The notes: a model not told the origin generated them from the letters alone. 64,000 nucleotides of DNA from Tissierellia bacterium (GCA_030529425.1 JAUMWX010000001.1:62001-126000), one strand, 5' to 3'; positions 9,910 to 19,049 are shown, counted from the stretch's first letter. Made by a program: numbers and translations.

Positions 9910-10911
9910 TCACCTGTCCTTCATTGTCGGATCGAATGCATCTCTCAATCCGTCAGCCAAAATATTAAAGCTGAACATAAGTACGCTTAGAACTATCGTA
10001 GGAACAATAACCATATAAGGAGATACCAAAAATGATTTAAATCCGTCACTTATCAATACTCCCAATGAGGCATTCGGCGGTTGCAGACCAAGACCTATAA
10101 AGGCTAAAAATGCTTCAGTGAATATTGCCGCCGGTATTGAAAACATACTCATTACTATCAATTGTCCAACAATGTTCGGAAGTATTTCCTTGGTAATTAT
10201 TTTGAAGTTGGAGCTTCCCAATGTCTTTGAGGCAAGTATATATTCCTGATTCTTCAATTTTAATACCTGTGCCCTCGTAACCCTGCTCATTCCGATCCAT
10301 CCTTTAATAACTAATGCCATTGTAATTGACAATATTCCCGGAGACATTATAAATACAAGAAGTGTAACTATAACCGTGTCCGGTATTCCATTCAATATTT
10401 CTATAATTCTTTGCATTATTATATCTACCTTGCCGCCATAGTATCCCGAAACTAAACCATATGTCACGCCTATTATCAAGTCTACAATTATGGCTACAAG
10501 TGCCATGTATAAGGAAATTCTGGTTCCTTGCCAAACCCTTACCCATATATCTCTTCCTAAATTGTCCGTACCGAAATAGTAGTAAGTTCCCAACGCATTT
10601 TTTTCCTTATATAAATCAATTCCGTTTTTTGTTCCGTCTAAAATTCCAAAATTTTCAACCAAAGGAATTTTAGGAGGCAGAGAACTGTGTGCCGTAATCT
10701 GTGTTGTGTAGTCAATCTTAGATATCATCGGAGCTATTATCGACAATAATAAAATTCCCAATATCATTATAAGAGACAATTTAGCACTTCTTTTCTTTCT
10801 AAACCTGTTATATACATCAGCCCAAAATGAAGGTTCTTTATTAATAGTATCAATTATTTCGTATTCTTGATGTTTTGCGAATTCGAAATCTCTTAGAATA
10901 TTCTTGCTCAC
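9910..10911 (-). CDS. oppC: Oligopeptide ABC transporter permease OppC
   Basis: This is one of the two membrane subunits that form the peptide channel. The 333 residues start with a cytoplasmic tail (about 1-42), then a first transmembrane helix (KLSLIMILGILLLSIIAPMI) and a binding-protein-dependent transport domain. FGTDNLGRDIWVRVWQG, characteristic of OppC/DppC, precedes helix 2. The EAA-type loop that contacts the ATPases lies near ASKTLGSSNFKIITKEILPN. The start is GTG (10911) with AGGAGG upstream, overlapping the oppB stop in TAGTG. Confidence 0.94.
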   Translation of the reverse strand: MSKNILRDFEFAKHQEYEIIDTINKEPSFWADVYNRFRKKRSAKLSLIMILGILLLSIIAPMISKIDYTTQITAHSSLPPKIPLVENFGILDGTKNGIDLYKEKNALGTYYYFGTDNLGRDIWVRVWQGTRISLYMALVAIIVDLIIGVTYGLVSGYYGGKVDIIMQRIIEILNGIPDTVIVTLLVFIMSPGILSITMALVIKGWIGMSRVTRAQVLKLKNQEYILASKTLGSSNFKIITKEILPNIVGQLIVMSMFSIPAAIFTEAFLAFIGLGLQPPNASLGVLISDGFKSFLVSPYMVIVPTIVLSVLMFSFNILADGLRDAFDPTMKDR

Positions 10912-11846
10912 TATTTACCTCCTTTAGCCAATCTGATTCTAGGGTCTATCAATCCGTACAATATATCTACAATCAACATTGTTGCTATAAATAAAACCGA
11001 GTATAGAAAAGCTATTGCAATTACTATATTGTAGTCATTTACCAATATAGCATTTATAAACAGCTCCCCGATACCTGGAATTCCGAATATTTTTTCCACA
11101 ACCAAGCTTCCGGTCATTAAGTTAACCACAAGAGGTCCCAAAACAGTGATAACCGGAATCATAGCATTTCTGATTCCATGCCTAACCACTACCTTTCCCT
11201 CACTCATTCCCTTGCTACGAGCCAATTCCATGTAATCGCTTCCTAAAATTTCAAGCATTTCAGACCTTAAAAATCTTGATACCGTAGCTATCGTAAACAT
11301 CGAAAGTGATATTACGGGAAGAATGGATGATTGAAATTTAAATGCCGGATTGTACAAAATGGGTACCAATCTCCACTGATGAGCGACCAAAAAAGTCAAC
11401 AATAATGCGAATACATACGAAGGAACACTTACCCCCGCGACCGCAACCACTGAAGAAAATGTATCAACCCATGTATTATGTCTCAACGCCGCGATTATTC
11501 CGAACAGAGATCCTATGATTGTACCTATTAAAACCGCATATATCCCCAATTGAAAGGATACCTCTATTCTGCCTTTCAACATATCCACAACATATGCATC
11601 CTTTTGAATTGAATAAGATTTTCCAAAATCAAAAGAAAGCATAGTTTTTACATACCTGCCGAATCTTAAAAAAATATTATCATTTAACCCATATTTTTCA
11701 TATATAATTTGTTTTTGTTCAGGTGTCAGCTTTTCATCATTGAATGGAGATCCGGGCATTTTATCAAGCATCAAAAATAAAATGAGCAATATCACCAGCA
11801 ATGTTAAAACCGAGATTGAAATTCTTTTTAATAAATATTTTCCCAT
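10911..11846 (-). CDS. oppB: Oligopeptide ABC transporter permease OppB
   Basis: This is the second channel-forming subunit of the peptide importer. The 311 residues show an N-terminal helix (KRISISVLTLLVILLILFLM), the conserved PGSPF motif after it, and a typical OppB permease domain ending with DPRIRLAKGGK. An EAA loop (ARSKGMSEGKVVVRHGIRNA) is present for contact with OppD/OppF. It is separated from oppA by a hairpin, which suggests lower expression than the binding protein. Confidence 0.94.
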   Translation of the reverse strand: MGKYLLKRISISVLTLLVILLILFLMLDKMPGSPFNDEKLTPEQKQIIYEKYGLNDNIFLRFGRYVKTMLSFDFGKSYSIQKDAYVVDMLKGRIEVSFQLGIYAVLIGTIIGSLFGIIAALRHNTWVDTFSSVVAVAGVSVPSYVFALLLTFLVAHQWRLVPILYNPAFKFQSSILPVISLSMFTIATVSRFLRSEMLEILGSDYMELARSKGMSEGKVVVRHGIRNAMIPVITVLGPLVVNLMTGSLVVEKIFGIPGIGELFINAILVNDYNIVIAIAFLYSVLFIATMLIVDILYGLIDPRIRLAKGGK

Positions 11847-11856
11847 GATATATACA

Positions 11857-11879
11857 AAAAGGGAGTTTTACTCCCTTTT
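11857..11879 (-). terminator. Intercistronic hairpin between oppA and oppB
   Basis: Perfect 10-bp arms AAAAGGGAGT (11857-11866) and ACTCCCTTTT (11870-11879) have a 3-base loop. They lie between the oppA stop and the oppB start. On the minus strand a short T-tract follows. Since oppBCDF have no clear promoter of their own here, I infer a leaky terminator or mRNA-stabilising stem that keeps oppA transcripts more abundant. Confidence 0.75.
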
Positions 11880-11881
11880 AT

Positions 11882-13519
11882 CTACTCCTTTACTGTGTAT
11901 TTATAATAATAAGATACTCCCGTCGTACTGTAAATCCAGCCTTTAACTCCTTTTGCCCATATTACCGCATTACCTGTTTGATATATAGGAATAGGTCCCT
12001 GTCCTTCACTAAGCAGTTCTTTTTCAGCTTCCAACAAAGCTTTCCATCTGTCTTCATCAGATAATGTTCCACTGTCGGCTTTCTTTACCAATTCATCATA
12101 CTTAGGACTGTCATATTTGTTGTAATTATAATTGCTGTCTTTCAAGAAAAGTGCCATATATGTCATCGGATCCGGATAGTCCGGTCCCCATCTGTGAAGA
12201 GACAATTGGAAGTCACCGGATAATTGTAAATTAATTCTTGATTTCTTCGGTTGGGATTTCAATGAAACCTTTAATCCCGGTACATTTTCCTGTAATTTTG
12301 ATTGTATATATTCAGCAACCTTCTTTGATTCTTCGGTGTCTTCGAACAATAATTCTATATTCAACTCGGTTATTCCCAATTCTTCAAAGGCCTTCTTAGC
12401 ATATTCTTTTGCTTTTTCAGGTCCTTCGTTATAGAATGCACCGTTCTCTTCTCTAAAATCTTTTCCGGCAGGTGAAGAAGCCAATTGTTTTGGAACAAAG
12501 CCTTCTGCACCGATCGCTCCGTCTTTCAGTATAACTTCCGCCAACTCTTTTCTGTCTACCGCATTTGCAATAGCTTTAGTCAAATTTACATTCTTCAACT
12601 CAGGTACTTTATTTTTGTTGTGAACAAGGAACCATAAATATCCGCCAAGTGCTGATTTAAGTCTCTCATCCCCCTTATATCTATCTACAACATCCCCGCT
12701 CAATCTTACAAAATCAGCTTTACCTGATTCGAATTCAAGTGCTGCCGTTTGTGAATCCTTAGCCACTTTCCAAGTTACAGAATTTAACTTAACTTTATCC
12801 TTATCCCAATAATTTTCATTTTTTACAGCCTTAAAACTGTTTCCTGAAATCCATTCAGTTAATTTGAAAGGCCCGTTATATATCAAATTCTCAGGTGTTT
12901 GAGCATATTGGTCTCCCTTTTCGGTAACAAACTTTTCATTTTGAGGTAAAAATGTACCGAATGTCAATATCTTTTTGAAATATGGAACTCTTCTTTCAAG
13001 TTCTACTTCAAGAGTTTTTTCATCCAGTGCCTTTACTCCCAATTTTGTTATATCTTTTTCTTCTTGTTTCGCTATCTTATCGGCATTTTTTATACCCGCA
13101 GTTCCCATCATGAAAGAATATTCCGATCCAACCTTAGGATCTACAGATTTTCTCCAAGCATATACAAAATCATTTGCAGTAACCGGATCTCCATTAGACC
13201 ATTTTGCATCTCTCAGTTTAAAGGTATATTTAAGACCGTCTTTACTTTCTTCCACACTTTCAGCCAAAGCCTGCTGTTCCTGTCCGTTTTCTCCCATTAC
13301 ATAAAGACCTTCCATTACAGCTCCCAAAACTTCAAATGACATTTCATCCGTAGCTTTTGCAGAGTCCAGTGTCATAATATCCGCATTTTTGATAACAACC
13401 AGGTCCTGATTTTTAGTGCCGCCCTGCTCATTCCCCTTGTTTCCGCTCGGTCCGCATGCAGTAAGAATCATCATAACTGATAAAACCAAAGCCAATACTT
13501 TCGTGAATCTCTTTTTCAT
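11882..13519 (-). CDS. oppA: Oligopeptide-binding lipoprotein OppA
   Basis: This is the extracytoplasmic substrate-binding protein of the Opp importer, tethered to the outer face of the membrane. The 545 residues begin with a lipoprotein signal peptide ending in lipobox LTAC (Cys22). An SBP_bac_5 family body follows: VVIKNADIMTLDSAKATDEM near the N-terminus, then the family signature around LRDAKWSNGDPVTANDFVYA (ending near residue 126), and a WGPDYPDPMTYM segment near the C-terminus. AAAGGAG sits upstream of the ATG. It is the first gene of the operon behind a strong promoter. Confidence 0.95.
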   Translation of the reverse strand: MKKRFTKVLALVLSVMMILTACGPSGNKGNEQGGTKNQDLVVIKNADIMTLDSAKATDEMSFEVLGAVMEGLYVMGENGQEQQALAESVEESKDGLKYTFKLRDAKWSNGDPVTANDFVYAWRKSVDPKVGSEYSFMMGTAGIKNADKIAKQEEKDITKLGVKALDEKTLEVELERRVPYFKKILTFGTFLPQNEKFVTEKGDQYAQTPENLIYNGPFKLTEWISGNSFKAVKNENYWDKDKVKLNSVTWKVAKDSQTAALEFESGKADFVRLSGDVVDRYKGDERLKSALGGYLWFLVHNKNKVPELKNVNLTKAIANAVDRKELAEVILKDGAIGAEGFVPKQLASSPAGKDFREENGAFYNEGPEKAKEYAKKAFEELGITELNIELLFEDTEESKKVAEYIQSKLQENVPGLKVSLKSQPKKSRINLQLSGDFQLSLHRWGPDYPDPMTYMALFLKDSNYNYNKYDSPKYDELVKKADSGTLSDEDRWKALLEAEKELLSEGQGPIPIYQTGNAVIWAKGVKGWIYSTTGVSYYYKYTVKE

Positions 13520-13550
13520 AATAATCTCCTTTCAAAGATAAATTATCATA

Positions 13551-13579
13551 ATTATATGGATATCCTTATTATCCGTCAA
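13551..13579 (-). promoter_or_regulatory. Promoter of the opp operon
   Basis: On the minus strand TTGACG (13574-13579), 17 bases and a perfect TATAAT (13551-13556) lie about 30 bases before the oppA start. The whole 13520-13854 spacer is an AT-rich divergent promoter region. I see only this promoter, the manA promoter and T-rich tracts in it. Confidence 0.85.
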
Positions 13580-13808
13580 GTTTTTTAGAAAATATATGCA
13601 TTTTTTTCTTATTTTATTAAATTTACTTAATAATAACTGTTTTTATTTTTTGTTATTTATACATACGCTTTGTTTTTAATCTGATTTTATTGATGTAAAA
13701 CTTAATAAATATTTATTTTTATATATATTAAATTTTATGTTAGGTTTTGTAGGTGTTTTTTTAATATATTTTTTTGCATGTTTAACATTTGTTAGATTTC
13801 TTATATTG

Positions 13809-13837
13809 TTGACAATAAATGTCTGATGTATCATACT
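13809..13837 (+). promoter_or_regulatory. Promoter of manA
   Basis: TTGACA (13809-13814), a 17-base spacer and CATACT (13832-13837). Transcription would begin near 13844. This makes the upstream in-frame ATG at 13819 unusable and sets the manA start at 13855. Confidence 0.7.
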
Positions 13838-13854
13838 TTACATGGGGGTATTAT

Positions 13855-14835
13855 ATGGAAATATTGAAATTAAAACCGACCACTAAAGATTATCTTTGGG
13901 GCGGTAACTTATTGAGAAAAAAATACAATAAAACAAGTAAAGATGAAATCATAGCTGAATCTTGGGAGCTTTCAGCTCATAAAGACGGACTTTCAATTAT
14001 TCAAAATGGTGAATTTGAGGGAATTGATTTTCAAACATATCTTGATAAAAAAGGAAATGGCGTTATAGGAAAGGATTACGACAAGGAGCGTTTTCCTATT
14101 TTAATCAAATTTATTGACGCTCTTAAGCCCTTGTCAATTCAAGTTCACCCAAAGGATGAATATGCAATAAAAAATGAAAATGATTTTGGAAAAACTGAAA
14201 TGTGGTATGTACTTGAAGCTGAAGATAACTCATTTTTATATTATGGCTTTAACAAAGAAATCTCTAAGGAACAATATAAGAACTCAATCGAAGATGGAAC
14301 TATTGAAAATTATTTAAATAAGGTAAATGTTAAAAAAGGTGATATTTTCTTTATTGAAGCGGGAACAGTTCACGCTATAGGTGCCGGAATTGTAATATGC
14401 GAAATTCAACAAAATTCAAATGTAACTTATAGAGTATATGATTATAAGAGAAAAGACAAATTTGGAAATGAAAGAGAATTACACATAGAAAAAGCTATTG
14501 AAGTATCTAATTTAACTCCGAATCCGACTTACGAATTTACGAATGAAAACTACATAAATCCAAAGTTAAAAAGACTTGCTAAATCCGAGTATTTTGATGT
14601 TTTCAAAGGAAATGTAGAAGACGGTGTTTTGGGGTACAAGGTGGAAGATTCTTCTTTTCAGTCTTTGACATTTGTTGAGGGCAGCGGATATATAGAATTT
14701 GATGATGATAAAATTGAATTTAATAAAGGTGATACATTCTTTATTTCAGCTCAAAACTCATTGTATTCAATATATGGAGAAGGGGAATTTATTTTAAGCT
14801 GTCTTCCCATGGAAGAAAAACCTTTTATGTTTTAG
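13855..14835 (+). CDS. manA: Mannose-6-phosphate isomerase, class I
   Basis: This enzyme interconverts mannose 6-phosphate and fructose 6-phosphate and feeds mannose into glycolysis in the cytoplasm. From the ATG at 13855 (GGGGGT upstream) the protein has 326 residues, the usual length of the short Bacillota form. Metal-site motifs are QVHPKDE (96-102, Gln96 and His98), KTEMWYV (113-119) and GTVHAIG (170-176, His173), followed by EIQQNSNVTYRVYDY. A longer reading from 13819 would start inside the promoter. It is the only plus-strand gene left of the origin, apparently monocistronic. Together with the nearby GH92 mannosidase it suggests use of host mannosides. Confidence 0.93.
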   Translation: MEILKLKPTTKDYLWGGNLLRKKYNKTSKDEIIAESWELSAHKDGLSIIQNGEFEGIDFQTYLDKKGNGVIGKDYDKERFPILIKFIDALKPLSIQVHPKDEYAIKNENDFGKTEMWYVLEAEDNSFLYYGFNKEISKEQYKNSIEDGTIENYLNKVNVKKGDIFFIEAGTVHAIGAGIVICEIQQNSNVTYRVYDYKRKDKFGNERELHIEKAIEVSNLTPNPTYEFTNENYINPKLKRLAKSEYFDVFKGNVEDGVLGYKVEDSSFQSLTFVEGSGYIEFDDDKIEFNKGDTFFISAQNSLYSIYGEGEFILSCLPMEEKPFMF

Positions 14836-14941
14836 ACAATGATTTGTGATTTTGTGTACTCGAATCTTTAGGGGACTAAATAAAAGTAACAGGATCAAAA
14901 GCTTTAAATTCAAGAGTATATAGTCATTTTGCCATAAAAAA

Positions 14942-14986
14942 ACTCCATAAGTAGTTTTGGTTATTTACCTTGTCTACTTATGGAGT
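14942..14986 (-). terminator. Long-stem terminator, minus strand
   Basis: Perfect 13-bp arms ACTCCATAAGTAG (14942-14954) and CTACTTATGGAGT (14974-14986) have a 19-base loop. On the minus strand a run of seven T follows the stem. It would stop transcription leaving the decayed element and shields manA from antisense reads. Confidence 0.75.
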
Positions 14987-15009
14987 ATCATATCATTCTC
15001 TCTATCGCC

Positions 15010-15071
15010 TTACCACTTGCCTATTCTTATTATCTCCACGATATAGTTGGGGATCTGTTGCTTATTTTCAT
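15010..15071 (-). pseudogene. Fragment of a small unknown gene, frameshifted
   Basis: AAGGAGG lies five bases before an ATG at 15071, but that frame closes after 13 codons. The neighbouring frame reads NKQQIPNYIVEIIRIGKW and then stops. A one-base change after the second codon would join start and frame. The product is unknown. It is probably a cargo or control gene of the mobile remnant. Confidence 0.25.
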
Positions 15072-15101
15072 TGTATCCTCCTTGTTTTTAAGCATTAAAA
15101 A

Positions 15102-15132
15102 AGGAAGTATCGGCTATTTGCTTTTACTTCCT
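15102..15132 (-). terminator. Terminator, minus strand
   Basis: AGGAAGTA (15102-15109) pairs with TACTTCCT (15125-15132). On the minus strand the stem is followed by TTTTTTAA. It overlaps the end of the degenerate frame at 15124-15262. Confidence 0.65.
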
Positions 15133-15262
15133 CTTGGTGATCTCATTTAATTGTTTCGCTTCGATTTATAAATTTCTCGATATATATCACTTTAATTCCA
15201 TAAATATCGTATATTCAAATCCAGCTTGTTTAGCAAATTTTTCTTATCTTATCCTCATTCAT
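15124..15262 (-). pseudogene. Degenerate ~45-codon gene of the mobile remnant
   Basis: AGGAAGTGATAAGTA precedes an ATG at 15262 that reads MNEDKIRK. After a one-base shift in an A-run near 15240, one frame continues as FAKQAGFEYTIFMELK, a TGA, YISRNL, a TAA, and IEAKQLNEITKRK before its terminal stop inside the terminator. The sequence between the stops looks coding, so I read a small gene broken by one frameshift and two nonsense codons. I do not recognise the family. It lies directly downstream of the terminase fragment on the same strand. Confidence 0.4.
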
Positions 15263-15325
15263 TACTTATCACTTCCTTCTGTGCTTTATTATAAAATAAA
15301 TAACGCACAAAAGTAAGTTTTGAAA

Positions 15326-16258
15326 CTACATAAACAAAATCCCTCTGCTGTCATATACACTCTCTGTATTTGTATTTCTAGATCGAATTGCTCTATCAAG
15401 TGCCATGATAGTAGCAATCGCACCATCAATCTTTTCTGTGGTTTGGATATATCCTTGTCTTTCCCAAATATCATAAGGAACGTGGTCACGTTTAACCCTT
15501 AAATCCAAGGTATCCTCTGGTACCCAAAAGTATGGAAGGACTATAAACTTATCTTCCTCATCTACTGGCGGGAATACCAATACAAAGGCAGTAATATCCG
15601 TTGTAATGAAAAGGTCAAGTCCTCCATAACAAACTCGCCCTTCTAGATTATCTTCATTCACTGCAAACGAACAGGCATCCCACTTATCCATCGTCATCCA
15701 ACGGATTGCTTGTTTTATCCATTGATTAAGTCTAAGCTGCCTAAAGGAATTCTCCTCTCCTGAATTTTGTTTTGCTGATTCACAAGCGGCTTTTGCTTTA
15801 ACCATACCAACCGTTACTCCGAGAGATGGATTCGCCTTATTCCAAACTTTAGAATCTGTCCAATCATCACTTTCATCTGCACCATAAATCACAGGATAAA
15901 AAGTAGAATCCACTTTTCTCCTCTCTAAAATATCCTTAGCTTTTTGATGGGTTTCATAGCAAATGGAATGCGTATCTGTTCTTGCTGTTGTGATAAGAAA
16001 GTATAGAGATTGCGTTCTTGCATCCCCAGAACCCTTAGTCATGACATCAAAAAGTTTACAATTTGGTTGAGTATGTAACTCATCGAACACGACTCCATAT
16101 ATATTGAAACCATGCTTAGAGTATGCTTCGGCTGATAGCACTTGATAAAAGCTATTGGTCGGCTGAAAGACGATTCTTTTTTGTGATGCCAGTATCTTTA
16201 CCCTTTTATTTAATGCTGGGCACATACGAACCATATCTGCTGCCACATCAAATACGAT
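15326..16258 (-). pseudogene. Phage terminase large subunit, remnant with N-terminal and internal deletions
   Basis: The readable 306 residues (ATG at 16246, coding similarity back to about 16258) match the Terminase_1 large subunit, the ATP-driven motor and nuclease that packages phage DNA. Visible landmarks are SAEAYSKHGFNIYGVVFDEL (Walker B type VVFDEL), FLITTARTDTHSICYE (motif III region), NPSLGVTVG, RLNQWIKQAIRW, and the nuclease start GRVCYGGLDL. Intact relatives run to about 550 residues, so some 150 N-terminal residues with Walker A are absent. The text also jumps at 15434-15442 from GYIQTTE straight to KIDGAIATIMALDRAIR, dropping the ~80-residue nuclease segment that normally lies between. 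The upstream edge abuts the DUF1643 stop in the same frame. It is not functional. Confidence 0.85.
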
Positions 16259-16264
16259 TGTTAT

Positions 16265-16885
16265 CTATGCTTCATTTAATTGTTTTACATATGAATTAAT
16301 ATCAAATTTCTCAAGCACGGAATCCTTGGCCAAATATAGTGGATGATGTGGGTGACCTGCCATTGAAGATTTCCCTGTTTTAAGCCATATCACATCGTTT
16401 GTATTTCCTATCGATACTATATCCTTAAGACAGTTTTTTAGATATTTTCTTCTTTCAATATTGGTTCCCCATGCACACCAAACATGAGGCTTACCTTCTA
16501 TATTTGTAAACAGCCACTTTAAGGCTTTCATATTTTCATTGTGTAATCTGTCGTTAAATTGACAATCCATATTTTGTGGACTTGTCGCTCTTTGTGCATA
16601 TACATTAAACATGATAAAGGAATCATACCCATTCCCGAGAGCTATCCTCTCAACTGATTTTAGAGTAGGATCAAGTTTATTCGGTTCTGCAGTAGAAGGA
16701 TTTATACCAATTGTTATAAGAGTTTTTTTACCTACGGTGCCTAAAATGTATCTATATTCCGAGTAAAAGTCCGGATAATAAATCCACTTATCTGGATCGT
16801 ATGATATGCTCTCTTTTCTTTTATTCATCGCTTCTTCAAATGTCAGTATATCAATTACTGAACTTTCATTAATCGGAATATGTGC
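16265..16885 (-). CDS. DUF1643 domain protein
   Basis: A 206-residue cytoplasmic protein of the DUF1643 family, biochemical function unknown. Family landmarks are ITIGINPSTAEPNKLDPT near the N-terminal third and MAGHPHHPLYLAKDS near the C-terminus. A GTG at 16918 is in frame but overlaps the GH92 gene. I prefer the ATG at 16885 because AAAGGAG lies upstream of it. It follows the mannosidase by about 20 bases on the same strand and may be cotranscribed, or it may be cargo of the mobile remnant, which begins immediately after its TAG. DUF1643 genes are often found in phages and mobile DNA. Confidence 0.75.
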   Translation of the reverse strand, partial: AHIPINESSVIDILTFEEAMNKRKESISYDPDKWIYYPDFYSEYRYILGTVGKKTLITIGINPSTAEPNKLDPTLKSVERIALGNGYDSFIMFNVYAQRATSPQNMDCQFNDRLHNENMKALKWLFTNIEGKPHVWCAWGTNIERRKYLKNCLKDIVSIGNTNDVIWLKTGKSSMAGHPHHPLYLAKDSVLEKFDINSYVKQLNEA

Positions 16886-16904
16886 CATTAAATTCTTATC
16901 TCCT

Positions 16905-19049
16905 TTATTTTGTCTCACTCAAAGAGTATGGTCTGTCTTTCTTATCAAAATAATTATTTGGTAAAATTCCCAATGTATATTCCATTTTATTTTTTCTTAT
17001 TAAATCCTCGTGTTTTATATACAATTTATTGAAATCTTCCCCGTCTATTTTCAAATTATTTATAAATTTTTTATGATGATAATTTTCATTTGTAATTATC
17101 TCCAATATATTGCCGTTGGAAAGCCTGATTTTTGCATTATTCCAAAAAGGAATCCCTATTATATATTGATTTGTTCCCGGGCAAAACGGATATATTCCGA
17201 GACTTGAAAATATATACCATGAAGACATCGAACCGTTATCTTCATCTCCCGGATATCCCTTCATATCATAATTAAAATAATTCAACAAAAGTTCCTTTAC
17301 TATCAGTGAAGTATATTCAGGATATTCGGTAAATGCGTAAATATACGGCAAATGAAAACTTGGCTGATTTGAAATTGCTATTTGGCCGAATTTTGACGAT
17401 GCAAATTCTGTCATTTCATGAATTTCAAAACCGTAGGATCCGTGTAAAAACTCCGATTTTTTATTTGCCAATTCAATCATCATATCATCAAATTTTTCAA
17501 AACTTTCAAACAAATTTCTCAAACCGTCCATATCGTGGTAAACATTAAAACTGTTTTGATATGCTGAACCTTCCGTATAAGGACTTCCCCAATTTAACGG
17601 ATTGTAATCATTAACAAAATTTCCCTCTCTGTCTTTTGCAACCATTAAACCGTATTCCTTATTAAAGATTTTTTTATAATTTTTTGATAACTCGAAATAT
17701 TTTTGTGACAATTCCATCTTTCCAAGATTTTTTGCCACAATTCCTATAGAAAAATCCGATAAAACATTATCAAGTGTCTGATTCACACTTTCATGCATGT
17801 CAGACGGTATATATCCGTACTTTTCATATGAATCCGAACCGAATCTTCCATACTTTTGAGATTTGGATTTCGAAGAATTTATCATCGCATCTAAAAATTC
17901 TTCCATCTTATTCAGTCCTATTCCCTTTGAAGATGCATCGGCTATGACATTATCCACAAGTGTTCCCGGCATTAATCCTCTTTCATCCGGAGATTGCCAC
18001 TTTGGTAGATAACCCGTATCTTTGTAAAAATTCAATATTCCTTCAAGTATATCTTCGTAAAGTTCCACAGCAACCAAAGAAAATAAAGGAAATAAAGTTT
18101 TATTCAGATCCCAAAATCCCACATTTGTAAAAAGTTTTCCCTTTTTTACAGATTTTGAAATTGTATCATAGTGTATTTCTTCATTATTTGCATTCAATTC
18201 ATAAAATCTCATAGGGAATAAAAAAGATCGGTAAACGCAGTGATAAAACATTCTTTCCTGAGCAAATCTGTCATACTTATTAAATTTATCGTAATTAGAT
18301 TCTTCCAATGTATTATCGACATCAAAAATATCTAAGTATTTATTCCAAGACTTCTCGGCATTCTCATACATTTGTTCAAAATCAGAAAACATCCTTGAAT
18401 GATTCAACAAAGCTTGCTCAGTACTTATAAAAGATGTTGAAATTTTCAACTCAACTATTGATTTTTGAGTTTCAATCAAATAAAGATCACCTTTTTGCAA
18501 AAATGTAAATTCATTATCCAAGCTTATAACTATATACATTTTAAAATTTTCATCTTCACAACCTGCAAAATTTATTACATATCCGATTATTTTATCTCCC
18601 TGCTGTTTTAGATGTAGGGTTTTCTCGGCACTTATACGAAAACCGACATTACCTGACGAATTATACTTTATTATTCCGTCATATATAGAGCCCGTCACTT
18701 CAAAAGTTTCATTATTTTGCAGATATATTTGATTGTAATGAGGATAAAATATTGAATTTGGTATATCATATTTCAAATTTTCTTTTAGAGGTGATATTAA
18801 AATATGACTAAAATCTCCCATCCACGGACTTGGTTGGTGAGTCAGTCTAAATCCCTTAAATCTAATACTTTCAGGATTGAACCACCAAGATCCCTCCCCG
18901 TCTTCGGTCTGAGCCGCAAAATAATTCATCGCATTGGGTACACCTGTATATGGAAGAGTATTTCCGTTTGAATATTTATATGTACTGTAAGTACCTACTC
19001 TGGTATCCGTAAATTTAAATTTTTTTAATTCTTTAATGTATTTTTCCAT
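16905..19049 (-). CDS. GH92 family alpha-mannosidase
   Basis: Glycoside hydrolase family 92 enzymes remove mannose from the non-reducing ends of alpha-mannosides (often alpha-1,2) by a calcium-dependent inverting mechanism. The 714 residues show the family order: a beta-sandwich N-domain with GSWWFNPESIRF, then the (alpha/alpha)6 catalytic region with MPGTLVDNVIADA, GYIPSDMHESVNQTLD, NWGSPYTEGSAYQ, HEMTEFA (about 543-549) and GDEDNGSMSSWY (about 600-611). There is no signal peptide, so it acts inside the cell on imported glycans, as in several other Bacillota. It lies behind a terminator after sigB, with a weak ribosome site (GAGTG). Proximity to manA fits a mannose route. Confidence 0.9.
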   Translation of the reverse strand: MEKYIKELKKFKFTDTRVGTYSTYKYSNGNTLPYTGVPNAMNYFAAQTEDGEGSWWFNPESIRFKGFRLTHQPSPWMGDFSHILISPLKENLKYDIPNSIFYPHYNQIYLQNNETFEVTGSIYDGIIKYNSSGNVGFRISAEKTLHLKQQGDKIIGYVINFAGCEDENFKMYIVISLDNEFTFLQKGDLYLIETQKSIVELKISTSFISTEQALLNHSRMFSDFEQMYENAEKSWNKYLDIFDVDNTLEESNYDKFNKYDRFAQERMFYHCVYRSFLFPMRFYELNANNEEIHYDTISKSVKKGKLFTNVGFWDLNKTLFPLFSLVAVELYEDILEGILNFYKDTGYLPKWQSPDERGLMPGTLVDNVIADASSKGIGLNKMEEFLDAMINSSKSKSQKYGRFGSDSYEKYGYIPSDMHESVNQTLDNVLSDFSIGIVAKNLGKMELSQKYFELSKNYKKIFNKEYGLMVAKDREGNFVNDYNPLNWGSPYTEGSAYQNSFNVYHDMDGLRNLFESFEKFDDMMIELANKKSEFLHGSYGFEIHEMTEFASSKFGQIAISNQPSFHLPYIYAFTEYPEYTSLIVKELLLNYFNYDMKGYPGDEDNGSMSSWYIFSSLGIYPFCPGTNQYIIGIPFWNNAKIRLSNGNILEIITNENYHHKKFINNLKIDGEDFNKLYIKHEDLIRKNKMEYTLGILPNNYFDKKDRPYSLSETK

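Larger units (their letters stand above)
14836..15325. other. Gene-poor decayed stretch between manA and terminase remnant
   Basis: About 490 bases without an intact gene. The left 100 bases hold nothing I can name. The rest carries two minus-strand hairpins with T-tracts and two broken minus-strand reading frames that keep strong ribosome sites (entries at 15010 and 15124). The pattern is that of small mobile-element genes in decay, continuous with the terminase fragment beside it. Confidence 0.6.

Noticed and set aside
13819..13854. Upstream in-frame ATG for manA
   Set aside because: It lies between the -35 and -10 of the likely promoter, has no ribosome site, and the family N-terminus begins at 13855.
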